A DNA stretch of 64,000 nucleotides from Adenanthera pavonina (GCA_026686845.1 JAIVEN010000008.1:10942501-11006500); one strand, 5' to 3'; shown: positions 1 to 11,656, numbered from the stretch's first letter. Program-made: numbers and translations. The notes: generated by a model not told the origin, from the letters alone.

Positions 1-68
1 TTCATACATCTAAAATATTTTGAACCCAAACATATGTGGATTAAATCAAGAGTCAATTAGAGAAGATA
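1..68. repeat. Left copy of a window-end direct repeat
   Basis: The first 68 bases match 63933-64000 in direct orientation with two mismatches, both A versus G. The left copy starts at base 1 and the right copy reaches the last base, so the true repeat may extend beyond the window on both sides. It could belong to a dispersed repeat family or to a tandem segmental duplication. No coding sequence is seen in it. Confidence 0.9.
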
Positions 69-156
69 TAAAAGGGATAGGGTGGGCAAAATATGAAAAT
101 TCGGGGACAGGATATATAAGGGGTAGGGTGTGCAAAATATGATAAGTAGGGGCATT
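65..156. repeat. Two-copy 46-bp tandem repeat
   Basis: Two adjacent diverged copies, starting at 65 and 111, share the cores GATATA, GGGATAGGGTG or GGGGTAGGGTG, and GCAAAATATGA. The sequence is purine-rich and non-coding. Confidence 0.6.
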
Positions 157-454
157 AATTGTGATTTTCACAAAAAAAGGGTAGGCAAATGCCCACCTTC
201 ATTACAACATGGCTCTGCTGCTGCTACTGTTTGGATGAGGGGAGAAAATAAGAGAAGAGAAAATAAAGGGAAAAGAAAAGTGGAGAAAAAATTTTCTCTC
301 CTTAAGTTCAAATAAGGGGAGAAAATGGAGAGGGGAGAAAATTCATTTATTTCTTAAGGACTATAATACTCTTAATACTAATATAACTCATATATATTAT
401 ATTAATAAAAATAGCTTACATAAATAACATTTTAATGCAACTTATTTTACTGAA

Positions 455-1195
455 TGACGTGGTGGTCAATGACAAGGGACAAGCGATGGCAGTTGGTGAC
501 CTATGACCAACAATGGTGGCCAGTGACTGCTAATTGACAGTGGTGGGACTGGTGAGTCATAGCTAGTGGTGGTGGCACCAACAAATGATGACCCACGGTG
601 GCCAATGGTGGAGCCACATTATTGGTCCACACTCACCGTGGCAAAAATTACAAGAGTATATGTAAGTTTGATAATTTTGCACTCCCTCCCTAGATATTTT
701 GAACCCTCCTAAGTTTTGTTTTTTTACCCATACCCAAATCTATATGAATATAAAAACTTTTTTATATTTGTGATAAATGACTCAAGTCCAATAATTTTGA
801 TCTAAAATTTCAAACACGTTAAACCCAAATACTAAAAATATATTATTATTTACTTTTTATTTTCATAATCAAATATTTTAGTAATAAACTAACCTACTTA
901 TTACAATATTATTTTTTAACTATTAATTTATAAATTAATTGGCCCTCATTGGTCCAAGGTATTGGTTCTACCATTGGCAGTGGCAATCGGTAGCAGTGGT
1001 GATCAGTGACTAGCCGTGAACGATGGCGGCCGATGACTTACCACAATGGCAGTGACCAACAATAGAGCTAGTGTCCATTGACCGATAGTGGTGACTGATG
1101 ATGGGTGGCCAACAATAGCGGCCGGTGACTAGCAATGGTAGTGGCGACTAGTGGCTACTAGTGGTGGTGAGTGATTAGCAGCCGGCTATTATGGT
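455..1195. repeat. Degenerate GTGG-rich low-complexity tracts
   Basis: Two stretches (about 455-640 and 935-1195) are built from short irregular words such as GGTGG, CAATGGTGGC, AGTGACTAG and GGCCGGTGAC. They are more GC-rich than their surroundings. An AT-rich non-coding interval (645-930) separates them. No open frame or protein similarity is visible. They may be remnants of one repeat unit interrupted by AT-rich sequence. Confidence 0.55.
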
Positions 1196-2048
1196 GAAAT
1201 GCACATTTTGAGATGTGTGAAGTAGTGCTTAGTAATCTACTTAGTGATTATAAATTTGTCTAACAAAAATTGTTTTGTTTAGTGACTAAATAAAATTTAA
1301 AATGAAACTAAACCAGATATAAAATAATCTGTAAAAAGATCCAAAACAATATATATTTAAAAGATTAAAAATTAATTTTCTTGTTAAATTAATTTTTTTG
1401 ATATTTACTTACATTATCGAGGGGCTCAAGAGCTCTTACACATGATTGACTGTAGTGTTCTGCATCCATATAATCTGGACAATTTTCTTTCACCCTCTGT
1501 TGAAAAGAACTGATTATTTAGTCTCATTAATTTGCTGAAACTTCCTCGGAGACAATAACAGCACTTTCGGAGAAAAATTTAGGTATTTAAATTTATATAT
1601 TTAAGCTATTTTTTTTTTATCAAATTTGAATAAGTAAATTTTTAATTAAAAAATAAGTTAAAATTTTAAATAATAAAAGTTAGGAAAATGATAAGTGATG
1701 TATAAAAAAGTTCACATATTCTAGTTCGATTAATTGGAAAACAATACCTTAAGTATATAACTTTACTATGTAAATGTTTTTCTTCAGTAATTTGGCATAT
1801 TTTCTTAAAGAAAAAAGTTATAACAATATCAATAATAATGCGATTATCTCATTCATTTCATCAGAAATAAGTCCCATTCCATGAGCAAACGAGGCTTTAA
1901 ATTTATCTTCTTTTTGAGTTGTCATCGGGTTCCCAAGTAAATATCCCTGTATAAATTAACAACACTTAAAGACACACACAGACAGTATTATAGTGTAAAT
2001 AAACACGGAAACAAGTGTGGACTTTAGCCTGAGAATACTACATATAAG

Positions 2049-2064
2049 TGTATCATTTAAATTA
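2049..2064. repeat. Left target-site duplication of the LINE
   Basis: TGTATCATTTAAATTA here and TGTATGATTTAAATTA at 4565-4580 differ by one base. They flank the LINE exactly, with the right copy directly after its A-tail. This marks target-primed insertion into the carboxypeptidase-like intron. Confidence 0.85.
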
Positions 2065-2193
2065 AAAGAAGAGAAAAGAAAAGAAAGTGAGAGATGAGTT
2101 GAGAAAAGTCTAAAACACCTTCAGTAAAACTTAAGTTGGAGAACGGTGACTACGCTGACTACGAATGCTCTCAATTCTGAAGATGCTTGAAGC

Positions 2194-3472
2194 GCAGAAG
2201 AGGCCGATCTTCTTGCCCGCAGCAAGAAGAAAGTCAAAAAATTTCAATCAACGAAACAAGAAGAGGGCAATGGGGATCCTGTGGATAATCTCTCCTATAG
2301 AGATAAAGTGTGTAATCTAAATAAACAGGATAAGGGGTCAAATGATCATGGAAGTGCTGCAATGGAGGAGGCTTGGGAAGAGTACATTAATAGTTTGAAA
2401 TGTTTCTTTGCTGATAAATCAATGCCAACAATCCTATGATAGAGGTGGAAGAATTTGGACGAAGGGAGAACTTGTGCCTGAGCTTGGTAGTAATGCAAGA
2501 GTACGAAGCCTGGTGTGCCCATGGAAGAAATCTCTTACAGTGAAAATATTGGGTAAAAGCTTCGATCTATCCTTTATTAGGTCCAAACTTCAACAGCTTT
2601 GGACGTTGACAGCGGCATTAAAGATTCTAGATCTAGAAAATGACTATTTCATTGTCTCTTTTGAGAATGATCGAGACTTGAATTACGTTTACAAGGAAGG
2701 ACCATGGATGGTTGCGGTTCACTATCTACTTATATAGAGATGGTGGCCTAATTTTGATCTGTGGAATGCTGAAACCCAACCTAAAATTGCAATGTGGATT
2801 TGCTGTAGAACTGTCCATGTGGAATTTTATAACATGGAAACTCTATGGAGGATGGGTAGGATGGTTGGACGGACCTTGAAAGTGGACCTTGTTATGTCGT
2901 TGAACTCTAGAGGCAGGTTTGCTAGAGTATGTGTGGAATTAGATTTACAACTTCAACTACCGCCCTCTGTTCATATTTTTGGGAGTAACTTTTTTGTTGA
3001 ATACGATGGTTTACACCTCATATGCTTCAACTGTAGGGTGTACAGGCATCACCGGGATGAATGTCCTTATGGGCATGCTTCTTAGAACGAAGAGAAAGGT
3101 GATGAGAACATGAACAACATTATTGGCTACTCTGGCGAATGGCAGCCTGATTTCACGGCGGAATACAGCCCTTGGATGCTCGTGAAGCGACCGATTAGGA
3201 AATGGATGATCTCCGAGAATCAAGGAACGAAGGTGAATATCTCGCAGGGATCCGACGCAGGAAAATCAATTGAATTGAATGGAAGGGATTCTCGTGGTCC
3301 TCATAGACAAGGAAACCCTGAAAAAGTAGGGCGTACGAAAAATAAGGAAGACGATAGAGGGAAAGGCAAGATTTTTGGAGTGATCGCTAAAAATGCGGCT
3401 AGATGGGAGAAGGGACAATTCAGCCGTGGCAACGGTCTAAATCCTTTTGATGATAAGATGAAAGCTAGCTAG
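2194..3472 (+). pseudogene. LINE ORF1 remnant (DUF4283-like, zinc knuckle)
   Basis: Translation in successive frames gives a basic N-terminal patch (AEEADLLARSKKKVK at 2194), then 2408-2737 with the DUF4283-type region (DLENDYFIVSFENDRDL, KEGPWM). 2792-3085 follows and ends in a zinc knuckle CFNCRVYRHHRDEC (CX2CX4HX4C). 3110-3472 is a charged C-terminal part. This is the plant L1 ORF1 architecture; the protein binds RNA in the transposition particle. At least one frameshift and two stops separate the blocks, so no functional protein is expected. Confidence 0.82.
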
Positions 3473-3947
3473 GATAAGAAGATATTCGGAAGACTAGTAA
3501 AATTAGAATAGGAGGGGCCCGTGCATTTGGGAAGGCCGCTAATAATTCCAAAGCTTGGGTGCCAATTGGGTCACGTGCAAAGTTGAAAGGAAAATTGACG
3601 GATAGGGAGAAGGAGAATTTTAGTGGGCCTGGTCCATTCTTTTCAAGGATGTAGAATTGTCTCAAGGAAAGCTTGCAAGCCCCTATGGATAGAGAGGAAG
3701 AGATTAAAAAGCCATGGTTTTTAGTGGAAGAGCAAATTTGGGCCATTTGGGCCTGCTTAATAGTAAGACTGAGGTTCAATTGCAGAATGGACTTAAGCCT
3801 CGTCAAGTGATTCACAGGAGGTAGTGGTGGACTCTAATGGACGCATGCAACCAACGGACTTTGAGGTTGATGCAACGAAAATCGGAGATCTACCCAACGT
3901 GTTGAATTTGGGGTCTTTGAACCCCATTCTTTCATCTAATTAATTTA

Positions 3948-4530
3948 TGAATCACGTGGTTTGGAACGTCAGGGGGACCGGGTCTAAATATTTAGCCAAT
4001 CTAATCCGTGATATTACCAATCACTACTGGTTAGATTGTCTTTGTTCTCCTTGAAACTCGCACTACTTGGGATAAAGCTCAGTGAGTAGCATCCATCTTT
4101 CTATGGCGGATTCACGTGGAGCACAGTGGCTGATTACTTTCCTGTATGCTTCTCCCAATATTGTGAAAAGGAGAATGCTTTGGGATGACCATAATAGATT
4201 AGGTAGCTCCATACAGAGTCCGTGGCTTCTTGCTAGTGACTTGAATGCAACCTTGATGAGTAATGAGAGACGCTCTCTTGCTCAACACCATACATCTATA
4301 GATAGAGACTTCCTCATGTGGTAATTTGAAGGTTCGGGCTTCAATGACTAGGGCTTCTCTAGGCCGATGTTCACTTGGAGTGGAAAGGACTCTGCAGGTA
4401 GATTGGATAGAGACTTTGCTGCTAAACAAGCTTTGTCTTGTCTACCTGGTTTTCATTATTTTACTTGCTTTTCTTCTAATTTAGCTTCCCTTTTAGATAA
4501 GGACATCTGTGATTCTGGTTAGGACCTTGA
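3948..4530 (+). pseudogene. LINE ORF2 remnant, endonuclease domain only
   Basis: The frame begins MNHVVWNVRGTGS, the usual start of the plant L1 apurinic-type endonuclease (exonuclease-endonuclease-phosphatase fold). Later blocks are WLITFLYASPN, WLLASDLNATL, FTWSGKDSAGRLDR and ASLLDKDICDSG. Stops interrupt it near 4052, 4322 and 4349. All reverse-transcriptase motifs expected downstream are missing, so it encodes at most a partial nicking domain. Confidence 0.8.
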
Positions 4531-4564
4531 GTTCTAGACTTTTCCTTTTGTTATTAAAAAAAAA

Positions 4565-4580
4565 TGTATGATTTAAATTA
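4565..4580. repeat. Right target-site duplication of the LINE
   Basis: TGTATGATTTAAATTA follows the A-tail directly and matches 2049-2064 at 15 of 16 positions. Confidence 0.85.
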
Positions 4581-5712
4581 TATTGCTTCATTCTCTTTTC
4601 TAAAATATAGTTTGACAAATTTGGTTAAGTTTAATTTAAACAAAGAAAGAAAAAAAATGAAAAGAATTAGCTAGTTACAAACCTGAAGATTTATCCAAGG
4701 TTGGATACCCTCTTCGTTTCCTGTGAATTAATCAATTGAAAGAATAAGAATTAGCTTAAGTAATAAGAACTAATTAATTAAATGTAAGACTTATTCAACC
4801 AATTAAGACTGTCTCACCATTGGAGATTTCTTCAACAACTGCAGGGATAGTGATGCCAGAGTATGAGCCAGCTGCAATGTACACTTCATTTGAGAGATAT
4901 TCTGGGTGTTCCACAAGCCACTGCAAAATTTTGTGATAGCTTAATATACTTTTATATTTAAGAAAAAAAAAAGATAAAATTAATTCCCATTCAACATCTA
5001 TATCAATGTATACAGTAACATTTATAGGAACCAACATTGTTTATTAGTTGTGAATAGTGCAGCTCATACCTCAGGCACAATGTAACATTTGGGAAAACAT
5101 ATCTAGCACTGTTTACCTATAAAAGATCGTTTATTATAAGAAAAAAATCAATGGAATGATTTTACCTTCCGAAGAAATTCATAGGCATGGGTAACTAATC
5201 CAGAATCACTAGGATGAGGATCCGATGAATTTGAGTAAGAGAATCCAATGTCAACAGGCAAATCTACAAATATGATGCTACATACCTGAACCAAGCAAAA
5301 GACTCTAAGATTAGCAGTAAATATTGCCAGGAAAAGATATAGTTTGTAGTTCTCATTAAAAATTGGCACGGAAGCGCTAGCACATGGCTAGGCCCCACCT
5401 TCTTGTGGGCTGGATTTAATCCTCATCGGTAAGAATTTGGGTGTATGTATGGCATATAAGTAGGACACTTCATGACTTAGGTATATATCTTCTGCGTTTG
5501 ATAGCTTATTTCATATTAGTCTTAAAAAATGTAAAAAGGAACTCAAAAGGATTTCTTGTGACCAATGAAATCAATATTGATTTCAAATTGATAATCTTAT
5601 GGGTTATTAATTGCTATTATTTCTAAAAATAAGCATGTGATATTTCGTTAGATTAACCATCACATGCTTACATTTTTAATTATATGAAATTTCAAGAATT
5701 AGATCATAAGAA

Positions 5713-5745
5713 ATTTTAATTAATTAATTAATTAATTAATTAATT
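5713..5745. repeat. TTAA microsatellite
   Basis: About seven consecutive TTAA units lie in an intron of the carboxypeptidase-like pseudogene. Confidence 0.9.
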
Positions 5746-6511
5746 GAAGCATATACAAATCAATTCAGAATTGAAATAAAAAAATGTATTAAAATTAGTG
5801 GCTTATATTACCTTCGTCCCTGACTATTGCCTTGATTCTAATGTAGGCACACCCTCCGTGTATTCCACTTTTTTGAATGCGAGTGGACCTTCATTACCCA
5901 ACAAGTTAATAAAAATATTTGGTTGAATTAATTAACTCTAATAATTTGTTTGGTAAATGGATTAAAGTCACCAATAGATTATATTAGAAAGAAGATTTAT
6001 TTGATAACCTGTTTCAAACAAAGTCCTGAAAGTGAAGAGCAGGCAGGGCCCCCAGATATCCAAAGCACGAGTGGATCCTCTTTTGGGTTTCTCTCCGACT
6101 CAAAAAAATAGTAAAAGATTTGTCCATCTTCTGCTTCTCCTACTCCCACATAACTGCATCACCACCATACATCAATATAAGATACTTTATTATTAAAAAT
6201 CTTCATATCATAAAGCTTGAAATATACCATTTGCAAATTTAATATGATAAATGAAAATAGTTGTACACATTAGAAGTATTTAAAATATGTTAAATTGCTG
6301 AAAACTCGATCCCCCGAATTTAAGACAAGTGCAAATAACGGCATTTATCTTTAAAAGTTGATAGTGAACCTTCCAAACTCTCGAATCTATGCAAACACTC
6401 TCTATGCCGTTAGATAATCAATCATTTCATTATCGAAACATAAAAAGTGATCAGCAATAATAGATCCATCTAAACTTTATTTTTTTGTGCAAATAACTTT
6501 TTTATACTTCA

Positions 6512-6857
6512 TATACTCCCTTTGGTCCATAATATAGGGTGTTAGACTCATTTTTTCTTGGTCCATAATATAGGGTGTTAGACTCATTTTTTCTTGGTCC
6601 ATAATATAAGATATAGGGACTCAAATAGACAATTTTACCCGTACTATATTTAATTGGTTATTTCTTTTTCTCCTACAAGTGTAATCACTCATAAAAATTT
6701 GATCTCTTATAGGAAATTATTTGTTTTAATCATTGTAACATTCCCTCAATAAATAGAGACAAATTTAAAAATTTTAATATATTTAAGAATATTATTTAAT
6801 TTCTTTTAATGGACATGAAAGTGGGTTCCACATCCTTTAATGGATGGGAGAAAGTAT
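6512..6857. mobile_element. Possible Stowaway-like MITE with an internal tandem repeat
   Basis: The left end reads TATACTCCCTTTGGTCC and the right end GGATGGGAGAAAGTATA. These are imperfect inverted ends of the CTCCC/GGGAG kind typical of Stowaway elements. The left end contains a 36-bp unit (TGGTCCATAATATAGGG...) present as two identical copies at 6523-6558 and 6559-6594, plus 16 bases of a third. It lies inside intron 1 of the carboxypeptidase-like pseudogene. The tandem repeat is certain; the MITE call is tentative. Confidence 0.45.
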
Positions 6858-7689
6858 ATGGTTAGCTTTAAATGCCACCAAACTTTACAGAATAATGGGC
6901 TTGCATGAGTTGACATAAAATATTCAAATTCACTTACCGAAAATAATTCATATTAATTCGAAATATAAAAAAAATACATATACAATCAAACCTTAATGGC
7001 ATATACATATACAAAGGCTGAACAATTATTAAGGTTTGTTAAGTAGTTTTAAAAATATAAAAATTGCAAGATGACTCTAAAGGCCAAGAAACAAAGAACA
7101 ATATATCGTCCAAAAATATAAAAAGGTCATTTTAATTTTAATCTACACACAAGAATCTGAGATATCCAAAGTAGTTTACATGGTAATTCCAACAAAAAGA
7201 ATTAGCTGTTGAAAGTGACACTGACCCAGTTTCAAGATGCATTGGAAGGGGACCTTCAAATCCAGGAAGGTAATGTATGATTGAGCCACAAGTTACTGGT
7301 TGAGAAGAAATCTCCAGCAAAAGAACAGCAAGAAGTATCTCAAACATACGAATATATGAGCCCTCCTTTCTCTGCATTTTCAGTGTCCTTCTTCTTCTTC
7401 TTCTTAACGAATCTGATTTCTGGAGCAAGAGGATCGTCGAGATAGATGAGAATAACGGTGAGTTCGAGCATGTTTTAAGTACGACCTACGATAATTAATA
7501 TTCAAACGTGAATGGATCCGGAGAATTATTATTAATTAATAAATAAATAAATAAACAAATATTATTTGATACTTGTGTTCCACGAGGAGAAATTTTTAAA
7601 TATTAAACTCATTTATGACTTTGCGGCCAGAAATGTCAAAAAGTCATATTGGGCTTTTAAAAAGCGTTGCTAGTTTCAGTTTTTTTCCT

Positions 7690-8558
7690 TATAATACACT
7701 CCATCCCATTTCTTATTTATACTTAAACATACTTTTTTTTAAATAGTTTTGATGTTTTTTTCCTTTTCATAAGATTAATGATTAATTCTCATTAAAAGCT
7801 ACAATGATTAACGGTTATTTTTAGAATAACTCAATCATTACTAAATCAAACCTCTAATCTAAAATTATCTTATATTTGAGATAGAAGGAAGTAGTTTGTC
7901 TTAATTTGAATGCAATAAAAATAATTATTTATAATTTTCACTTCCTCTTATTCTAAATATAAGGTTTATTATCTCGATTCTAAATCTAAGATTTTTTTTA
8001 GAATATAAGGTAATATTTATTATACATTTATAAAAAAAATGTCCATATTTAATTCATCTCAAAATGAGAAAAATATTAAATAAAGTTAGTATTGAAAAAA
8101 TATTTTGATTTTTAAAAAATTCAAGGTAGTTACTAATTTTCGCTTCCATTCTTAATATGTTTGATTTGATTAAATGAGTTTTATATTAAGAATTGAAAGG
8201 AGTATAATTTCTTTTAGTTTTAATTTAGTTCCTGTAACTTACTCCCTCCAATCCCAGGCGTTTTCTAGAATTTTTTTTATTTATGATATAATGTATTATG
8301 TAATATTATGAGATGATTTTTTTTACCTATTACATTTAATAATAACTAGTCTTATAAATTTCAGATGAAGTCACATCCATTATTTCAATTGATTAGATTC
8401 ATTTTCTCTCTCTTTCTACACTAGTCATAATATAATTGCTAATTGAATGAATTTTATATTACTTCAATTAATAAGGGTAAAAAATTTAAGAATGAACAAA
8501 CTTTCATTAATATACATGTAATTGTAAATATCTTATATTTAGGATGATAGAGAGTAAT
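7690..8558. mobile_element. Cluster of Stowaway-like MITE fragments
   Basis: Three AT-rich intervals have CTCC-type left ends and AGAAGGAAGT, AAAGGAGTAT or AGAGAGTAAT right ends: about 7690-7897, 7940-8205 and 8241-8558. The last is clearest, with ACTCCCTCCAATCCCA on the left and TAGGATGATAGAGAGT on the right, an imperfect inverted pair. No coding sequence is seen. Boundaries are approximate and the family is inferred only from the ends. Confidence 0.4.
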
Positions 8559-8693
8559 GGTTTTAAAGATAATCTTCATAATTTTCAATTAATTATTGTC
8601 TTTATATTTTATCAGTGTTTAAACTTTACTACCAATACAATATCCAATGTGATGTTAATCACTAACTAACAAAGGTGACGTAGAGCTCCATTG

Positions 8694-11641
8694 TGTTAGA
8701 TTGGCTGGTCACCCAAGAGGGGGGGTGAATTGGGTGATGTATGATTTTAGCTCTTTTTGGATCACAACCCAAGTTTACTAAGCGTGCAGCAAAACATGGA
8801 TAAACAGAGAGAGTTGTGTGCAACAACTGAATAGAGAAGATGAAGAACAATACACAACAATTTATACTAGATTTGCCTAACCACTTGGCCTACATCCAGT
8901 CCCCAAGCCACCATTTGATATTTTCCACTATATCCCAGAGGCTTGATTCGGGCACTTGTAAAGCCTCAGTACATTCCCACAAGTTTCAGTAGGCACTTAT
9001 GAAGTCACTCTCCCGACACTCTTACAAGATGTGTAAATCCTTTAGTATTTCCCCACACTAAGATTCTACTCAGAATATGTAGAAAGAAATGTTTACAGAA
9101 TGAAAACTCTCTTAAAGAGTAGATAATACATTGAAAGTTCACTCTATTGATGTGAGTTTTTCAAACAATATTGAGATAGAAGGATTTTACAAATTGTTGC
9201 AACATTTTCGCATAAACTCTCTTAAGATTGTAACCCATAAGTTCAAATAATGTTCTATTTATAGTTTTGTGGTGTAATTAGACGTTAGACACAAGATCTA
9301 GCTGTTAAAGATGTTACCCAATGGTTACTCTGCAAAACTAGCCATTTACCAACCGCATTGAATACTTCTGACACTCAAAGTTCGAATTTTGGTTGGTCAA
9401 CAGACAAATTTCGCAGAAACCAAAAGCTAAAGACTTTAACGTTGAACATTCGAAGTTCATCTATCATGAAGCAAAGTTCAAATTTTGATCTTTGAAAAAT
9501 GTTTCTATGTTGGAACATACGAATTTTCAACTTTAAGATTCTTCTGGAAAATATGAACAGTTGTTTCATTTTGCTACAGTACCTTCAAAATTCGAATTTT
9601 GATACCCAAAATTCGTCTGTCAGTGAGCAGTTCAATAAAGTACAATAGTTCATCTATTCGAAATTCAAATTTTCAAAATGCAAAGTTCATATGTTAGAGA
9701 GGCCTATTTTCAAACTTACTTCAAAGTTCGGATTTCTGAATACTATCATTCGTATGTCAACATATCATCATAACAGACTCACAAGCTTTGTTTTTTAAAT
9801 TCAAATTTTCATGTTCAAAGTTTGCCTGTCAGTGAGTCATTTTGATGCTCTTTCCAAACTTAGTTTTCAGATGAACTTTGGCATATCCTCAGACGAATTT
9901 TTCATTTTTTATAAGTTGTATTTTTTCTAAAATTTGAATTTTCAAAAGCCAAAATTCGTCTGTAAGAGAAGGCTCTTTTCAAACAAGATTCAAAATTCAA
10001 ATTTCTGTAGTCAAAGTTCGTCTATCAGATAAGACTCTTTTTAGACTTATTCATTTTTAATATGAAATTCAAATTTCCAAAGATAAAGTTTGAATTTTCA
10101 AAACAGCATATCAATATAAACATTTCAAACTTCATCTGTTAGTGTTGAAGTTCAAATTTTAGATGTAGAAATACGTTTATTGGCTATTCCAGAAGTATTT
10201 TCACATTCTGGAGTTTCAAAATTCAAATTTTGAAAGCCAAAATTCGTCTGTCAGTGGCAAGCTCAACTTTGCGCAAAGGTTCTCTTCGAAATTCGAATTT
10301 CAAAGGCTCGAAATTTGTCTATCGCAGGCGAAATATTCGTAACTTCGAACTTTGCACTGTAGACAGTTTTGCAGAAACTATAACTCTCTCATTTTAACTT
10401 CAAATTAAGCAAACAACCTATGGTTGGAAAGCTCTCAATGTCTACTTTAAAATGAAATCACTTCAAAAATAAACATATTTTGTGAGATATGATCAAAATA
10501 ATGATAAGAGATCAAAACTAAAAATTCATATCTCACTACTCAACTTTAAATGACCATAACTTTTTCATATGACCTTTATTTTGAGTGAAATAACATTTTT
10601 TAAAAAGCTTATTAAGTCTACTTTTTTATGAAATAAGTTTTACATCAAAGATATATGTATTTTGAGAGATATATTAAAAAAACTAATCAAAGGTCAAACT
10701 CTAGATTCTTGAAAATTAGATTTCACTATGTTTAAAAGTAAGGATATGTTACTTTAATACCCAAAACTTCTTGAGTTAATCAAATGTAATTGTAAATCAT
10801 TGAGTTTTATTTTAAAGTTTGAATTTTGAAATCAAAATTCGTCTGTCGGAGGAAATATTTTTGAACATTTTTAGTGCTTAAATATCAGACGAACTTTGTC
10901 ATGACTTCAGACAAATTTTGCACATTTTACTAACTATGCTTGACTCGAAATTTGAATTTTAACACTTCAAATTTGTCTGTCAAAGGTAATATCTCTGAAA
11001 CTTCAAATTTCAGTCAGCAAAGTTCATATTTTCACAAAGTATATGAAGTTTTACTTCTCAAAATTCGTCTATCATCAAAGTTTTTAAAATCTAACTTATG
11101 CTAACATCAAATTTACTTAATCTAACTCATTTAAAACATATGGTAACAAGATTAAATAATTTTCAAAGATTAATCCCACCTCAAGACCTAAGTGAAAATA
11201 AAATATACCTAGTGACTAGGTCTTCAAATGTTGAGTCCCACTTCCATTTGGTCATTTTCTTCTTGGCATGCTCCCTTTTGATTTTTCATTTTTGAAGCAT
11301 CATTTTTCTTCTTCTCTCTTGAGTGAGACATAATATTGATTTCCATTTCTATATTCTAATGCTCACTCTTCTTACTTGGATCATCATACATTTAATATAT
11401 TACACTTACAAACCAAGTAGTTAGTCCAGTTTATATATCCAACTTATGTTATTCATTGTAAAAGTACAATGGATATAATTACACATAACATGATATATGT
11501 ATTATAACCATAATTAAATACATGCTAATATGTATTTTACTTCTTTAAGGAACATCATATATTTCAGATACATATAATGCATTTGTTCCTTATTACTCTA
11601 CATTTGTCATCATTAAAACTTATCTTATACTAAACCTAACA
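8694..11641 (-). repeat. 3' LTR of the copia element (2948 bp)
   Basis: Begins TGTTAGATTGGCTGG and ends ACTAAACCTAACA. It aligns with 14941-16661 at both ends but carries about 1.2 kb (roughly 9600-10812) absent from the other LTR. This extra part is made of irregularly spaced copies of AAAATTCGTCTGTCAG-like and TTCGAATTTTGAAA-like words. Small plus-strand open frames here (for example 11098-11295, repeated at 16118-16315) are LTR sequence, not genes. Confidence 0.9.
9375..11075. repeat. Dispersed 12-16 bp motif array within the LTR
   Basis: At least ten variants of AAAATTCGTCTGTCAG occur near 9612, 9818, 9952, 10013, 10130, 10231, 10309, 10830, 10969 and 11060. They alternate with variants of AAATTCGAATTTTGAA, which is self-complementary around TTCGAA. 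Spacing is irregular (about 60-500 bp). The array is non-coding. Its role is unknown; it provides homology for recombination within and between LTRs. Confidence 0.75.
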
Positions 11642-11656
11642 ATCTCCCCCTTTTTG
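11642..11656 (-). other. Polypurine tract of the copia element
   Basis: On the minus strand AAAAAGGGGGAGAT lies directly before the 3' LTR, where the RNase-H-resistant primer for plus-strand synthesis is expected. Confidence 0.85.

Larger units (their letters stand above)
2065..4564 (+). mobile_element. L1-type non-LTR retrotransposon (LINE), internally deleted
   Basis: A 2.5-kb element bounded by a 16-bp TSD and ending in nine A residues (4556-4564). It holds a purine-rich leader, an ORF1 with a DUF4283-like region and a CCHC zinc knuckle (2194-3472), then the start of ORF2 with the endonuclease domain (3948-4530). The reverse-transcriptase domain is absent: the endonuclease region runs into about 40 bp of T-rich sequence and then the A-tail. 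Frameshifts and stops are scattered through both ORFs. Because the TSD and tail are intact, the RT region was lost by internal deletion, either before or after insertion. Confidence 0.88.
1413..7377 (-). pseudogene. Serine carboxypeptidase-like (SCPL) pseudogene, split by a LINE
   Basis: Eight exons of a secreted/vacuolar S10-family serine carboxypeptidase-like protein (peptidase or acyltransferase type) can be read in order: 7377-7226 (ATG, hydrophobic signal segment, HYLPGFEGPLPMHLETG), 6153-6009 (YVGVGEAEDGQ, GGPACSS), 5888-5812 (GPLAFKKVEY), 5285-5166 (IIFVDLPVDIGFSYS, HAYEFLRK), 4920-4818 (WLVEHPEYLSN, GSYSG), 4720-4683 (GNEEGIQPWINLQ), 1946-1848 (GYLLGNP, FAHGMGLISDE) and 1496-1413 (KENCPDY). 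The phases of exons 4-8 fit. The nucleophile Ser remains, but the usual D before SYSG is G. Exon 3 has an in-frame stop, and the donors after exons 2 and 7 lack a usable GT in phase. The eight exons give about 272 codons of a usual 430-480; the part carrying the catalytic Asp and His is not in the window. A LINE occupies the intron between exons 6 and 7. The family is certain from the motifs; loss of function is inferred. Confidence 0.9.

Noticed and set aside
1840..1860. AT-AC (U12-type) intron donor after exon 7 of the carboxypeptidase-like pseudogene
   Set aside because: ATAATC does not match the conserved U12 donor ATATCC, and related genes are expected to have GT here; a mutated donor is simpler.
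9375..11075. CRISPR-like array of repeated short motifs
   Set aside because: Spacing and sequence are irregular, the array lies within a plant LTR, and no cas genes or prokaryotic context exist.
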